Source: SYFY01 sp041752315 (GTDB lineage Bacteria; Pseudomonadota; Gammaproteobacteria; Pseudomonadales; Azotimanducaceae). From it: 64,000 nt of DNA. The translations under genes and the position numbers were made by a program. The notes beneath the pieces were generated by a model. That model saw only the letters and a list, made by a program, of their open reading frames with translations, did not search any database and had not been told where the DNA came from. Where the stretch lies: NCBI GenBank assembly GCA_041752315.1, contig JBGSHJ010000066.1:1-64000 (forward strand). The letters run 5' to 3'. The first letter of the stretch is position 1. Every line of letters begins with the position of its first letter. Of the stretch, positions 16,945 to 25,317 are shown in pieces.

Positions 16945-17001
16945 AAAGGCCGGGAAGCAACAACGGCACCTCCCCTGGATCTGTTTTGCAGGCAACTTCA
17001 G

Positions 17002-18708
17002 TCAGACATGGGTAGCCTGACCGGCGACAACATACCAGGCAACCAATACCCCGCTCATCACCGCACCCGCCAAAATACCGCCCGTTCGCCGCCGCGCGAA
17101 CACCGAGATGATCGTGGTGATGGCCAGCAACGGTACAAACTGGATGGCGACGATGGTGAATAATGGATCCACCGCGGGCAGATGTCCGTCGATCAGAAGC
17201 CAGGAGTACAGCCCGGCGACCATTATGACAAGCCCCCCAACGCTACCGGCTAAGGCGGAGACGTACTGCGTGAGACTGCTCGCACGTAACGCCAGACTGT
17301 TGTGCCAGGCGCGATGAGCGATCCAGAAGAAGGCCGTGAATGGCAGCACACAGGCCAGGAAAACCGGTACGTGATGAGGCGCGAGTGCCTTCAGTGCCAC
17401 CACCCAGAATCGCAGGTCTGTTGTGAAGAGCACATCCGAAATCAGCACCGCAAGATAGAGCACCGATACGGCCAGCACAGCGGCAAGTACAGCGAGCATC
17501 GGTCGATCCGGCCTGGTCGTGACTGTGCCTGCCGCTGGTACCGAACGACGCACGAAATGACCCAGCAGCAGCGTGATCAGGCCATTGCCCATCGCCCACA
17601 CCAGAATCTGATTGGTGATGCCCTGTGTAAACACGGCATTCGGGGTGAACGCCGCACCCAGCGCCATCAGCGGAAAGTAGGTGAGCGGCGCAATCGCCGC
17701 GCAGACCAGAAGACTCACCCACCATTGTCGATCAGGCTGGTCCACGACCCCATCTGGATGACCGAGTGGTCGAATTCCTGCAAACAGCCCCAGCGAGATG
17801 ATCAGTTCGAAACTGCCCAGCAGAATGCAGACACCACCAACCAGAGCGAGCAGCGTACCAAGTTCCTTCCATAACCAGATCTGGTCGGCAGATGAGCGTT
17901 CGGACTCGCCATGCAGTGTCTGTCCCAGCCAGTCGAGGGCATTCGCGATCGCCTCGTGTGACAGGTGATCGCCGGGGTGCGTCGTGGCCGGGATGGCGAG
18001 CCAGCGTGCGGTGCCCTCGTCAATCGAGCCGTACAACTGGCCCGGCACCACCAGATCCGTAGTGTCGAACACGGACATGAGCTTGTTGCTGGCGACAATG
18101 CCGCAACCCGTCGGCACGCCCCACATGAGCTGCGAGAACTCGTCGTAACAACTGAAGATCACGCCGAGGTTGCGGGGAAACTGCGGTGTGCCAACTGGCG
18201 CGAAACCCGGTCCTGTCGATGATCCGACCAAGGCCAGCGAGCGATAGCCATCGGGTTCTTCGGCAGCTGCAGCCAGTGCGGTCCAGCCACCCATGCTGTG
18301 GCCTTCCAGGCCGATGTTGTCGACATCCACAAACGGCAGGCTGCGCAGATAACGCAATGCGGCCGGGCCACCGTAACCTGCACTGAAGGCAACACCTTCG
18401 CTGAAACCATGACCGGTCTGGTCGATGGCCAGCACCACATGCCCACGACGCGCAAGTTCAATGGCAAATCCACTCTGGGTCTCGCGTGAGTTGATGTAAC
18501 CGTGCACGGCGAGTACACCCGGTGCTGGTGTGGACTCGGTTGCCTGTGGTGGCCGGTACAACAGTGCTGCCAGGTGTTTGCCGGGTTCAAACTCGAAGCG
18601 AACGTTCTCGATAGCGACACCACCTGCGGTCTGCACCAGATGAGCCAGACCTCCTCCCGCCAGCAACAGGAACCATCCCGTGAGTGACAGCCATAACCTT
18701 GAGTGCAT
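17002..18708 (-). CDS. Alpha/beta hydrolase fused to a polytopic membrane domain
   Basis: 568 residues. An N-terminal signal/anchor segment (about 5-25) is followed by a periplasm-facing alpha/beta-hydrolase domain: oxyanion HGYINSRE, nucleophile elbow GHSMGG, and a candidate acid/His region around TTHPGDHLSHE. From about residue 275 onward there are roughly eight hydrophobic segments, with large polytopic regions such as LLVCAAIAPLTYFPLMAL and LAVLAAVLAVSVLYLAVL. Homologues are annotated as dienelactone-hydrolase-like or alpha/beta hydrolases with unknown substrate. The start ATG 18708 follows AGGGAG. It is followed upstream by another hydrolase gene 19 bases away on the same strand, suggesting an operon. 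Confidence 0.75.
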   Translation of the reverse strand: MHSRLWLSLTGWFLLLAGGGLAHLVQTAGGVAIENVRFEFEPGKHLAALLYRPPQATESTPAPGVLAVHGYINSRETQSGFAIELARRGHVVLAIDQTGHGFSEGVAFSAGYGGPAALRYLRSLPFVDVDNIGLEGHSMGGWTALAAAAEEPDGYRSLALVGSSTGPGFAPVGTPQFPRNLGVIFSCYDEFSQLMWGVPTGCGIVASNKLMSVFDTTDLVVPGQLYGSIDEGTARWLAIPATTHPGDHLSHEAIANALDWLGQTLHGESERSSADQIWLWKELGTLLALVGGVCILLGSFELIISLGLFAGIRPLGHPDGVVDQPDRQWWVSLLVCAAIAPLTYFPLMALGAAFTPNAVFTQGITNQILVWAMGNGLITLLLGHFVRRSVPAAGTVTTRPDRPMLAVLAAVLAVSVLYLAVLISDVLFTTDLRFWVVALKALAPHHVPVFLACVLPFTAFFWIAHRAWHNSLALRASSLTQYVSALAGSVGGLVIMVAGLYSWLLIDGHLPAVDPLFTIVAIQFVPLLAITTIISVFARRRTGGILAGAVMSGVLVAWYVVAGQATHV

Positions 18709-18727
18709 TTTCCACTCCCTGTGTTGA

Positions 18728-19624
18728 TCAGCTTGTCTTGCCCGTGGCGACGCCTGGCGGCACAACACGCAGCAGGAAGCCGATCACTGCATTGGCAAAA
18801 ATGTCGTTGCGGTCCCCCGCGACCATGTGTCCGGCATCCGTGACGTTCACGTATTCGCTGTGTGGACAGAGTTCCAGAAAGGAATGTGCCCCCGCCTCAC
18901 TCAACACATCGGACAAGCCACCACGCACCAGCAGGGTTGGCAGCTGCAGATTCCGCGCGCTGTCCTGCAAACGGGCTTCGCGCTTGTCCATCTCGCGGTG
19001 TCGGCTGCGAAAACGCGGGTCCCAGTGCCAGTGAAAACGACCGTCCGTTCCGAGGCGAACATTTTTTGCCAGTCCGGACAGATCCCGCGGACGCTTGCGG
19101 TGGGGCTGGTAACTCGCGATGGTGTCGGCCACTTCCTCCAGGGATTCGAAGCCCTCTGGTTTCTGGCCCATGAACGCCTGGATCTTCTGGGTGCCTTCGG
19201 CCTCGAGATGTGGTGCCGTGTCGACCAGCACGAGAGCTGCAGCGTCGATGTGACCTTCACCGGCGGCGACCAGACTCACCCCACCCCCCATCGACGCACC
19301 GACCAGCACCGGCCGACGTCCTTCAAGTTGTTCGAGTATGCGGCAAAGGTCTGCCACCATGATGTCCTGGCTGTAGTCGCCATCAGCAGCCCACGTTGAA
19401 TCGCCATGGCCGCGCGCATCGAGTGCAAACGTGTGATAGCCCGCCTGCCCAAGAGCCTCGCCAGCCCCCTTCCATGCATGGCGCGTCTGGCCTCCGCCGT
19501 GTTGCAGCAGTACCAGGGGCCTGGTGGGATCACCCCATTCATCCGCTGCCAGTTGTACGCCGTTTGCGCCGTGGAACAGGCGGGAAGGATTGGGCGTGCC
19601 CGGCAACCGCGTGCCCGCGCTCAA
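18728..19624 (-). CDS. Alpha/beta hydrolase
   Basis: A 298-residue soluble alpha/beta hydrolase. LLQHGGGQTRHAW is the oxyanion region, DARGHGDS is the classic post-beta-4 motif, VGASMGG holds the nucleophilic Ser, and DAGHMVAGD the catalytic His. It resembles epoxide-hydrolase/esterase-type enzymes. The start appears to be TTG 19624 because no ATG or GTG fits upstream of the conserved N-terminus. It is the first gene of a two-gene minus-strand unit with the membrane hydrolase. It is divergent from the MDR reductase (134 bases apart). Confidence 0.82.
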   Translation of the reverse strand: MSAGTRLPGTPNPSRLFHGANGVQLAADEWGDPTRPLVLLQHGGGQTRHAWKGAGEALGQAGYHTFALDARGHGDSTWAADGDYSQDIMVADLCRILEQLEGRRPVLVGASMGGGVSLVAAGEGHIDAAALVLVDTAPHLEAEGTQKIQAFMGQKPEGFESLEEVADTIASYQPHRKRPRDLSGLAKNVRLGTDGRFHWHWDPRFRSRHREMDKREARLQDSARNLQLPTLLVRGGLSDVLSEAGAHSFLELCPHSEYVNVTDAGHMVAGDRNDIFANAVIGFLLRVVPPGVATGKTS

Positions 19625-19758
19625 GTGTCCACACTCATATCGTGAAGAACTCCATCACCCTGGAAAGAACCACGTTACCCCTCGGCAGCCCACTCGCCAA
19701 CCGGTCGGAGCGAGATCCTGCGGACATGTTAGGATCTGCGGCAAAACAGGGGCGAAAC

Positions 19759-20757
19759 ATGCAGACGCTGACCAGTCGTGAAATCCATCTGGCGTCGCGA
19801 CCCGACGGGCTGCCGGTCGCCGACAACTTCAAACTGGTTGAACGGTCACTGACACCGACCGACCGGGATATCGTGGTGCAGAACCTCTATATGTCAGTGG
19901 ATCCGGCCATGCGGCCGGCACTGTCCAACGGTCAGACGAAGCTTGACGAGGTTATGTCTGGCGGAGCCATCGGCAAGGTGATCAGCAGTTCCTCCAGCGA
20001 TTTCCCCGTGGGTGCCCATGTCATCCACCGATCCGGATTCCGCGAACTGCACCTCAGCGATGGTCGGGACCTGCGTGTCATCACACCAGACGGCGAAGCC
20101 ATCTCCACACACCTGCACATCCTCGGTGGTACCGGCCTGACTGCCTATGGTGGCCTGCTGGTGACCGGTCAACTCAAGGACGGTGAAAACGTCTTCGTCT
20201 CGGCAGCAGCAGGTGCCGTCGGCTCGGTTGTTTGCCAGATTGCGAAGATTCGTGGTTGTCGTGTTGTTGGCAGCTGCGGCTCCAACGAAAAAGTGCAATA
20301 CCTGCTGGACAAACTGGGCATTGATCATGCCTTCAACTACAAGACCAGCAGCATCTCGCGCGAGCTGCATCGCGGATTGCCGGACGGGATCGATGTCTAC
20401 TTTGAAAACGTGGGTGGTGCCCACCTCGATGCAGCCTGCGGCCAGATGCGTCCACTTGGCCGCATTCCGCTATGCGGCATGATCTCCGCCTACAACAACA
20501 AGGGTGCTCGATCCGAAGGGGTGACCACCTTGTCGAACATGATCTACAACCGCGTGACGATGAAGGGGTTTGTGGTCTATGAGTTCAATGATCTGCGCGA
20601 CCAGTTCCTCCGCGACATGCGCACGTGGATGCAGGAAGGTCGCATGAAGTACGAAGAAACCGTCCTTGAAGGTATCGAAAATGCACCCGCCGCGCTGATC
20701 GGCCTGCTTGAAGGACAGAACACCGGCAAGATGCTGGTACGACTGGCCGAAGCGTAG
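19759..20757 (+). CDS. NADP-dependent MDR oxidoreductase (CurA / prostaglandin-reductase type)
   Basis: A 332-residue zinc-independent medium-chain reductase. Features are LYMSVDPAMRP, the GGTGLTAYGGLL region, the Rossmann motif AAAGAVGSVVCQIAK, and YFENVGG. Members reduce the double bond of alpha,beta-unsaturated ketones or aldehydes using NADPH. The start is ATG 19759, just after GGGGCGAAAC; the frame is open well upstream (to 19396), but that part is antisense to the hydrolase gene. It is convergent with a transglycosylase gene, 12 bases away. Confidence 0.88.
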   Translation: MQTLTSREIHLASRPDGLPVADNFKLVERSLTPTDRDIVVQNLYMSVDPAMRPALSNGQTKLDEVMSGGAIGKVISSSSSDFPVGAHVIHRSGFRELHLSDGRDLRVITPDGEAISTHLHILGGTGLTAYGGLLVTGQLKDGENVFVSAAAGAVGSVVCQIAKIRGCRVVGSCGSNEKVQYLLDKLGIDHAFNYKTSSISRELHRGLPDGIDVYFENVGGAHLDAACGQMRPLGRIPLCGMISAYNNKGARSEGVTTLSNMIYNRVTMKGFVVYEFNDLRDQFLRDMRTWMQEGRMKYEETVLEGIENAPAALIGLLEGQNTGKMLVRLAEA

Positions 20758-20769
20758 ACTCGTCCCGCT

Positions 20770-21636
20770 TCAACGGGCCAGGTGCACAAACTCGCGCTGC
20801 ATGGCGCTGACCCGTCGAACATAACCTCTCTGGTCATGATCACCGCAGCGTCGTCCTGCGGCCAGCCGATAACCACGGCGTGCATGGATCGTGCCGGCTC
20901 CGGCACCACAGAGGTGAATCACGGTTGCCAGATCGTGTTTGTGCTTCAGGGTGAGCCGAGGGTTGGGGTAACGTTGCGTGATACGTGCTACCTGACGATC
21001 AAGGAAGGCTGACGTGAGCTCGACCGCGTGCGAAGGAATCGTGCGGGTATACAGGGCATTGAACCAGCAGCTTTTGGGTTCGTCCCAGGCTCCATCCTCG
21101 ATCACAGCATGATCACGAATGCAGAACCTGCGTGCCTGCTCAAAGGTGCCATCGGTAATCTGGTAGAGGCCGACCGCGCTCGACGCGGGACGATAGACTT
21201 CAAACGGATCTGTGTGCGGGGACCAGCGCCAGTAGGTACGTACAATGGGGTTGCCGGTGGCTTCCACCTGCGCAAGTGCGGCCAGCAGATCGGCAGTGAT
21301 CACGTGTGTTGCGTGCTCGCGAAAAATCGCACCATAGGCACCCCAGGTTTCCTGGGGTGTCTTGTAGAGCTGCTCGCTGACCGGAAACAGCAGCTCCGAC
21401 GGTTTGCGCACTACCTGGTAGATCCAGTTTGAAGAAATCCACAAGCCGAGCATGCAGAGGGTTCCTGCGACCATGCGCGGCCAGAACGGCAGCGCCAACA
21501 AACCAGTCCACACACGCCTGAGCTTGCCCTTCGGTCGACGGCGGGATCCGAGGCGTACGCGCTTTTGCGCTGTCCGTCGGCGTGCGCGGGTCGTTATGGC
21601 GGATGATTTCACTCCCTGATTCTCGCGGTCACGCAC
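20770..21636 (-). CDS. Membrane-anchored SLT-like (lysozyme-fold) protein
   Basis: 288 residues. A highly basic N-terminal tail (residues 15-45, rich in Arg/Lys) precedes one transmembrane segment (about 52-70). The external domain has ALAQVEATGNP with a candidate catalytic Glu, SSAVGLYQITDGTFEQAR, and YPNPRLTLKHKHDLATVIHLCGAG, a layout matching the lytic transglycosylase/lysozyme fold. It should act on peptidoglycan in the periplasm. The start is GTG 21636 or GTG eight codons later. Substrate cleavage is inferred only from fold. Confidence 0.7.
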   Translation of the reverse strand: MRDRENQGVKSSAITTRARRRTAQKRVRLGSRRRPKGKLRRVWTGLLALPFWPRMVAGTLCMLGLWISSNWIYQVVRKPSELLFPVSEQLYKTPQETWGAYGAIFREHATHVITADLLAALAQVEATGNPIVRTYWRWSPHTDPFEVYRPASSAVGLYQITDGTFEQARRFCIRDHAVIEDGAWDEPKSCWFNALYTRTIPSHAVELTSAFLDRQVARITQRYPNPRLTLKHKHDLATVIHLCGAGAGTIHARRGYRLAAGRRCGDHDQRGYVRRVSAMQREFVHLAR

Positions 21637-21720
21637 CTGAATTGCAAAACGGTATCGGGTCTACGAAGCTCACTCACGACTCTCTTGCCGGGCCTGTGCA
21701 TCGGCCTGCAAAACCTGTGT

Positions 21721-21743
21721 GTGGGAGCGGTCTCCGACCGCGA
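21721..21743. repeat. REP-like palindromic element
   Basis: GTGGGAGCGG starts a sequence whose core GCGGTC-TCC-GACCGC (21727-21741) is a perfect 6-bp stem with a 3-base loop. The head GTGGGAGCGG and the tail CGCGA are the known signature of REP elements in Pseudomonas and related gammaproteobacteria. It lies in the intergenic region between the SLT-like gene and an SDR. A degenerate inverted partner lies 40 bases downstream. Confidence 0.75.
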
Positions 21744-21782
21744 ACATCCGCAAATCTGCAATCAGGAGATCACTGCCAATGC

Positions 21783-21803
21783 CCGGTCGGGATCGTTCCT
21801 GAA
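21783..21803. repeat. Degenerate inverted REP partner
   Basis: CCGGTCGGGATCGTTCC resembles the reverse complement of the element at 21721-21743 (CGGTCGGAGACCGCTCC), with one missing base and two C-to-T changes. The two together would form a BIME-like pair. Confidence 0.45.
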
Positions 21804-21875
21804 TGGGCCTGGCCAGGACACCGCCAATGGAGCGCGGCATAATCGAGCTGAAATTCAACTCAAGGCACATACGCG

Positions 21876-22706
21876 ATGCATACCTTCACTGATCGGGTTG
21901 CCGTTGTTACCGGTGGCGCCAGCGGCATTGGTCTTGGCATGTGCCGGGCATTTGCGGCGCGTGGGATGAAACTGGTCATCGCCGATCTGGATCAGGCGGC
22001 TCTCACTGCAGCAGTAACCGAGTTTGAAAACAGCGGGACACCAGTGATCGGCGAGATCTGCGATGTTTCCCGTCTCGACGCCGTGCAGGCGCTGGCTGAT
22101 CGGACCATGCAGACCTACGGCGCGGTGCATGTCCTGTGCAACAACGCAGGTGTCGGCATTCCCACCTCGGCGCGCGCAATGAAACTCGAAGACTGGAAGT
22201 GGATCATCGATGTCGACCTGTGGGGGCCTATCTATGGTGTCAAGGTCTTCGCGCCGCTGATCGAGGCGCAGGAAGAGGGCCACATCAACACCACGTCGTC
22301 CGTGGCCGGGCTGATCGCGGCACAGATGATGGGTGCCTACAATGTCGCAAAACACGGTGTGGTCGCATTGATGGCTTCGCTTGAGCGCGAACTGCGCGCC
22401 AAAGGGAGCCGCGCTTACGCCTCGGTGCTTTGCCCTGGCCCCATCAACACCAACATCAGCCGCCACTCCGTTCAGTATCGCCCGGGTGGCGAAAAACCGA
22501 AGGCAGACGGCGAAAGTGCAGGCAAGCTGGCTGGCAACATCCAGGCTGCGCTCGAGCAGGGGATGCATCCCGATGCTGTGGGAGAACTTGTCGCCACGGC
22601 GATCGCCGAACGCAAATTCTGGATCCTCACGCATCCCAGGTGGGCCAAGGGTGTACAGAACCAGCTGGATGCACTGCGCGAAGATCAGTCCCTGACCCGC
22701 GCCTGA
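21876..22706 (+). CDS. SDR family oxidoreductase
   Basis: A 276-residue classical SDR. The nucleotide-binding TGGASGIG is at 12-19, with D37 in IADLDQ suggesting NAD(H) preference. NNAG is at 89-92, and SSVAG, Y155 and K159 complete the active site. The C-terminal tail is long and contains HPRWAKGVQ. The family oxidises or reduces small alcohols and ketones; substrate unknown. A second SDR gene follows on the same strand, 69 bases later. Confidence 0.87.
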   Translation: MHTFTDRVAVVTGGASGIGLGMCRAFAARGMKLVIADLDQAALTAAVTEFENSGTPVIGEICDVSRLDAVQALADRTMQTYGAVHVLCNNAGVGIPTSARAMKLEDWKWIIDVDLWGPIYGVKVFAPLIEAQEEGHINTTSSVAGLIAAQMMGAYNVAKHGVVALMASLERELRAKGSRAYASVLCPGPINTNISRHSVQYRPGGEKPKADGESAGKLAGNIQAALEQGMHPDAVGELVATAIAERKFWILTHPRWAKGVQNQLDALREDQSLTRA

Positions 22707-22775
22707 CAGCGAAGAAAAGGGGGATGTGTCCGGCTTCTGGTGAGTCCGGGCAACGACAGCAAGGAAGGAGCTGAT

Positions 22776-23645
22776 GTGCCCTATCAATCCGGATTTCGTC
22801 CAGGGCTCTTCACGGGCCAGACCGTTTTCATTCCTGGCGGTGGTGGCGGTATTGGCCGATGCGTAGCCCATGAACTGGCGAGTCTTGGCGCTGAAGTTGT
22901 GCTGGCGGGCCGGACCATGGAAAAACTTGAACGCACACGCAGCGAAATTGCCGAAGACGGTGGTGTGGTAGTTGGCTGTTACACCGCTGAACTGCGTGAT
23001 GAACTCGCAGTGGTCTCACTGGTCAGCGAGATCATCAAGCGTCATGGCCCCGTGCATGGACTCGTCAACGCTGCTGGTGGTCAGTTCCCCGCGAAACGCG
23101 AGGATCTCAGCCGGAGCGGCTGGAACGCCGTCCTGAACAACAACCTGACGAGCTACTTTCTGGTGGCTCGCGAGATCTACAGACAGTGCATGCGCGAACG
23201 AGGAGGCAGCATCGTCAACATCGGCGCCAACCATCTGCAGGGAATGCCTGGCATGGGACACAATGGTGCGGCGCGTGCGGGCCTGTCGAACTTCACTTGC
23301 ACAGCGGCCAGTGAGTGGGGACGCAACGGTGTCCGGGTGAATTGTGTCATCCCCGGTTTCATTGCCACCACGAGGCTGGATCGTTACCCGGAACAGGATT
23401 GGCCCGCTCTGGCAGGTGTGAATCGGGACGTGCCTCTCGGTCGACACGGCACGGCGGCCGAAATCTCGGCCCTGTCCGTGTTTCTGTTATCCGATATGGC
23501 GGCCTACATCACCGGCGTGGACTTTCGAGCCGATGGTGGTTTCAACAATGGCGCCAGCAGTTTTGTGTTCAAGCCCGGCTCCGCCCGCAACGTCAAGACC
23601 TTCAACGGTTTCCATCGGGATGAACGGCCGAAGATCCTGCGTTGA
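22776..23645 (+). CDS. SDR with altered catalytic dyad (DECR/PECR-like)
   Basis: A 289-residue SDR starting at GTG 22776, six bases after an AAGGAAGGAG ribosome-binding site (22761-22770). An upstream ATG/GTG at 22740 is less likely. The fold motifs are GGGGGIG (21-27 region), NAAGG, and the C-terminal ITGVDFRADGG. At the active-site helix, where classical SDRs have Y-S-A-A-K-A, this protein has N153-G-A-A-R157-A. 2,4-Dienoyl-CoA and trans-2-enoyl-CoA reductases of this family also lack the Tyr, so the substrate may be an unsaturated acyl-CoA; loss of the Lys as well is unusual. It may be catalytically changed or inactive. Confidence 0.82.
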   Translation: MPYQSGFRPGLFTGQTVFIPGGGGGIGRCVAHELASLGAEVVLAGRTMEKLERTRSEIAEDGGVVVGCYTAELRDELAVVSLVSEIIKRHGPVHGLVNAAGGQFPAKREDLSRSGWNAVLNNNLTSYFLVAREIYRQCMRERGGSIVNIGANHLQGMPGMGHNGAARAGLSNFTCTAASEWGRNGVRVNCVIPGFIATTRLDRYPEQDWPALAGVNRDVPLGRHGTAAEISALSVFLLSDMAAYITGVDFRADGGFNNGASSFVFKPGSARNVKTFNGFHRDERPKILR

Positions 23646-23654
23646 GTGCGATAA

Positions 23655-23673
23655 CAGTCTTGCAGACAGACTG
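23655..23673. terminator. CAGTCT / AGACTG hairpin
   Basis: A perfect 6-bp inverted repeat with a 7-base loop sits ten bases after the SDR stop and 34 bases before the convergent amidohydrolase stop. It is a possible bidirectional terminator without an obvious T-run. Confidence 0.4.
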
Positions 23674-23706
23674 GGGAAGCTCGCAGCATCAACACATTGT
23701 TTTGTC

Positions 23707-24714
23707 TCAAACGCGGTAGATGCGAGCCGCGGTGCCATGGAACATCGCGTCCTGTTCAGCTTCCGTAAACCCGGCTGCAATCTTCTTGAGACCGTTCCAC
23801 AACACGGGGTAGCTGATCGACAGCTTGTCCACCGGAAAATTGCTCTCGAACATGCACCGTTGTGGGCCAAAACACTCGATGGTGTGGAGGTAATAATCAC
23901 GTTGCGCCTGTACAAATTCGTCGGAGGTTGGCGGTGTGTCACGCCCGTCCCAGCCAAATCCGTTGTCGGGCATCGCCATGCCACCAAGTTTTGCGACCAC
24001 GTTCGGGCATTTTGCAATCTCGGCCATATCCGTCTTCCATTCCTGGAAGATCTCCTGTCGACGGTTTGCGTAGGCACCCGCGCCCAGTGGTGTTCCGAAG
24101 TGATCCAGGATCATGGTCGTTTCCGGTACTGCGCGAGCCAGTGCCAGGAAATCCCTGTTCTGGTGATAAAAGTGCCAGGTGTCATAGGTGTAACCCATTG
24201 CACCCAGCTGGCGAACGCCAGCGCGGAACTCGTCACGTGCGTATAGACCGGGCCCACGCGCGCCGCCGTTGCTGAGTGTCCCGGTGCTGTCGTGTGGACC
24301 GGCGTGCCGGATGCCGCGGAACAGTCCCTGTCCTGCCTTCTCATGTGCTTCGAGCGCTTCGGCAATTTTGTCCTTGTCCTGGGTCAGATTCACGAAACTG
24401 ACAATGCCTGCGATGCGTGTCTTGCCGGTCGCACGTGCACTGGCTTGTGCGTTGGCAGCCACATACTCGGTTTCACCGACCGGTTTGAGATGTGCCGGTC
24501 CTGCCGTTCGATAACTTGCCCCGCAGTCGATGAATACCGTCTTCTCGATATTGTGGCCGGACTGGGTGTCGGACCACAGGTCCTCGAGGGTGTAGATCCC
24601 CCAGCGGGTACTGGTTGGCCACAGGTGATGGTGTGGGTCGATGATGCGCCTGGCCGGGTCAATGATTGGCTCGTTGACCAGTGCGCGCCAGGCGTCGGTA
24701 CCAGGTGTCGGCAT
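23707..24714 (-). CDS. Amidohydrolase-2 family metal-dependent hydrolase
   Basis: A 335-residue TIM-barrel amidohydrolase of the COG3618/PF04909 type. The DPHHHLW motif at about residues 26-32 gives the HxH metal site. VFIDCG, ILDHFG and FESNFPVDK complete the conserved strands. Relatives act as lactonases (for example on 2-pyrone-4,6-dicarboxylate) or decarboxylases of aromatic intermediates. The VOC gene lies 31 bases upstream on the same strand, and the TonB receptor beyond it. The set looks like uptake and breakdown of a ring compound. Confidence 0.83.
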   Translation of the reverse strand: MPTPGTDAWRALVNEPIIDPARRIIDPHHHLWPTSTRWGIYTLEDLWSDTQSGHNIEKTVFIDCGASYRTAGPAHLKPVGETEYVAANAQASARATGKTRIAGIVSFVNLTQDKDKIAEALEAHEKAGQGLFRGIRHAGPHDSTGTLSNGGARGPGLYARDEFRAGVRQLGAMGYTYDTWHFYHQNRDFLALARAVPETTMILDHFGTPLGAGAYANRRQEIFQEWKTDMAEIAKCPNVVAKLGGMAMPDNGFGWDGRDTPPTSDEFVQAQRDYYLHTIECFGPQRCMFESNFPVDKLSISYPVLWNGLKKIAAGFTEAEQDAMFHGTAARIYRV

Positions 24715-24745
24715 GAAACAGTCCTCGGCTGGGGATGGTGGGCAA

Positions 24746-25141
24746 TCAGGCGGCTGTGGTCAGCGGATCCTGTTGCAGTTCAATGGTGTTGCCGGCCGGA
24801 TCAGCGATCCAGACGATGTGCCCCACGTCGCCCGTCATTTCGCGCATTTCGATACCAGCTGCCTTGATCTCGGTGATGGCGGTAGCCAGGTCATCCACAA
24901 ACCAGGAGACGTGGGTGTTGACCGGTTCGCGCAGTTCGCCGGTTTTTTCCACGCCGATGATGTGCATCTGTACACCTGCCTGTTCCAGCCAGAAACCGCG
25001 ATCCGAGCCCATCACCGTGGGTCGGCCGGGAAATGTTATGGGCACTTCAGGCAAGCCAAGCAGCCTGGTGTAAAAAGCCCGCGCTTCGGCACCGACCCCG
25101 GCAACGTTGTAAGCCACATGGTTCATGCGAGTGATTTTCAT
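24746..25141 (-). CDS. VOC-family protein (glyoxalase/dioxygenase fold)
   Basis: A 131-residue single VOC domain. MNHVAYNV, the metal-ligand pattern VNTHVSWFV, and the C-terminal WIADPAGNTIELQQ are typical of glyoxalase I, extradiol dioxygenase and related families. The start is ATG 25141 (MKITRMNHVAYNV). It probably works with the adjacent amidohydrolase. Reaction unknown. Confidence 0.82.
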   Translation of the reverse strand: MKITRMNHVAYNVAGVGAEARAFYTRLLGLPEVPITFPGRPTVMGSDRGFWLEQAGVQMHIIGVEKTGELREPVNTHVSWFVDDLATAITEIKAAGIEMREMTGDVGHIVWIADPAGNTIELQQDPLTTAA

Positions 25142-25317
25142 GATTCTCTGTTCCCCCATCGAGTCAACTGATGGCGTCAAGCTTACCCCGGATTGTCGTC
25201 AGGACCATCCGGGAAGCATCTGCTGGGGCCATCGATCAAAGGGAACCTTGGTCTGCACTGTTCTGTAGCCTGTTAAGGGGCTTGCTGAACCGGGCTGCAC
25301 GACTGTCTGTCTCGAAG

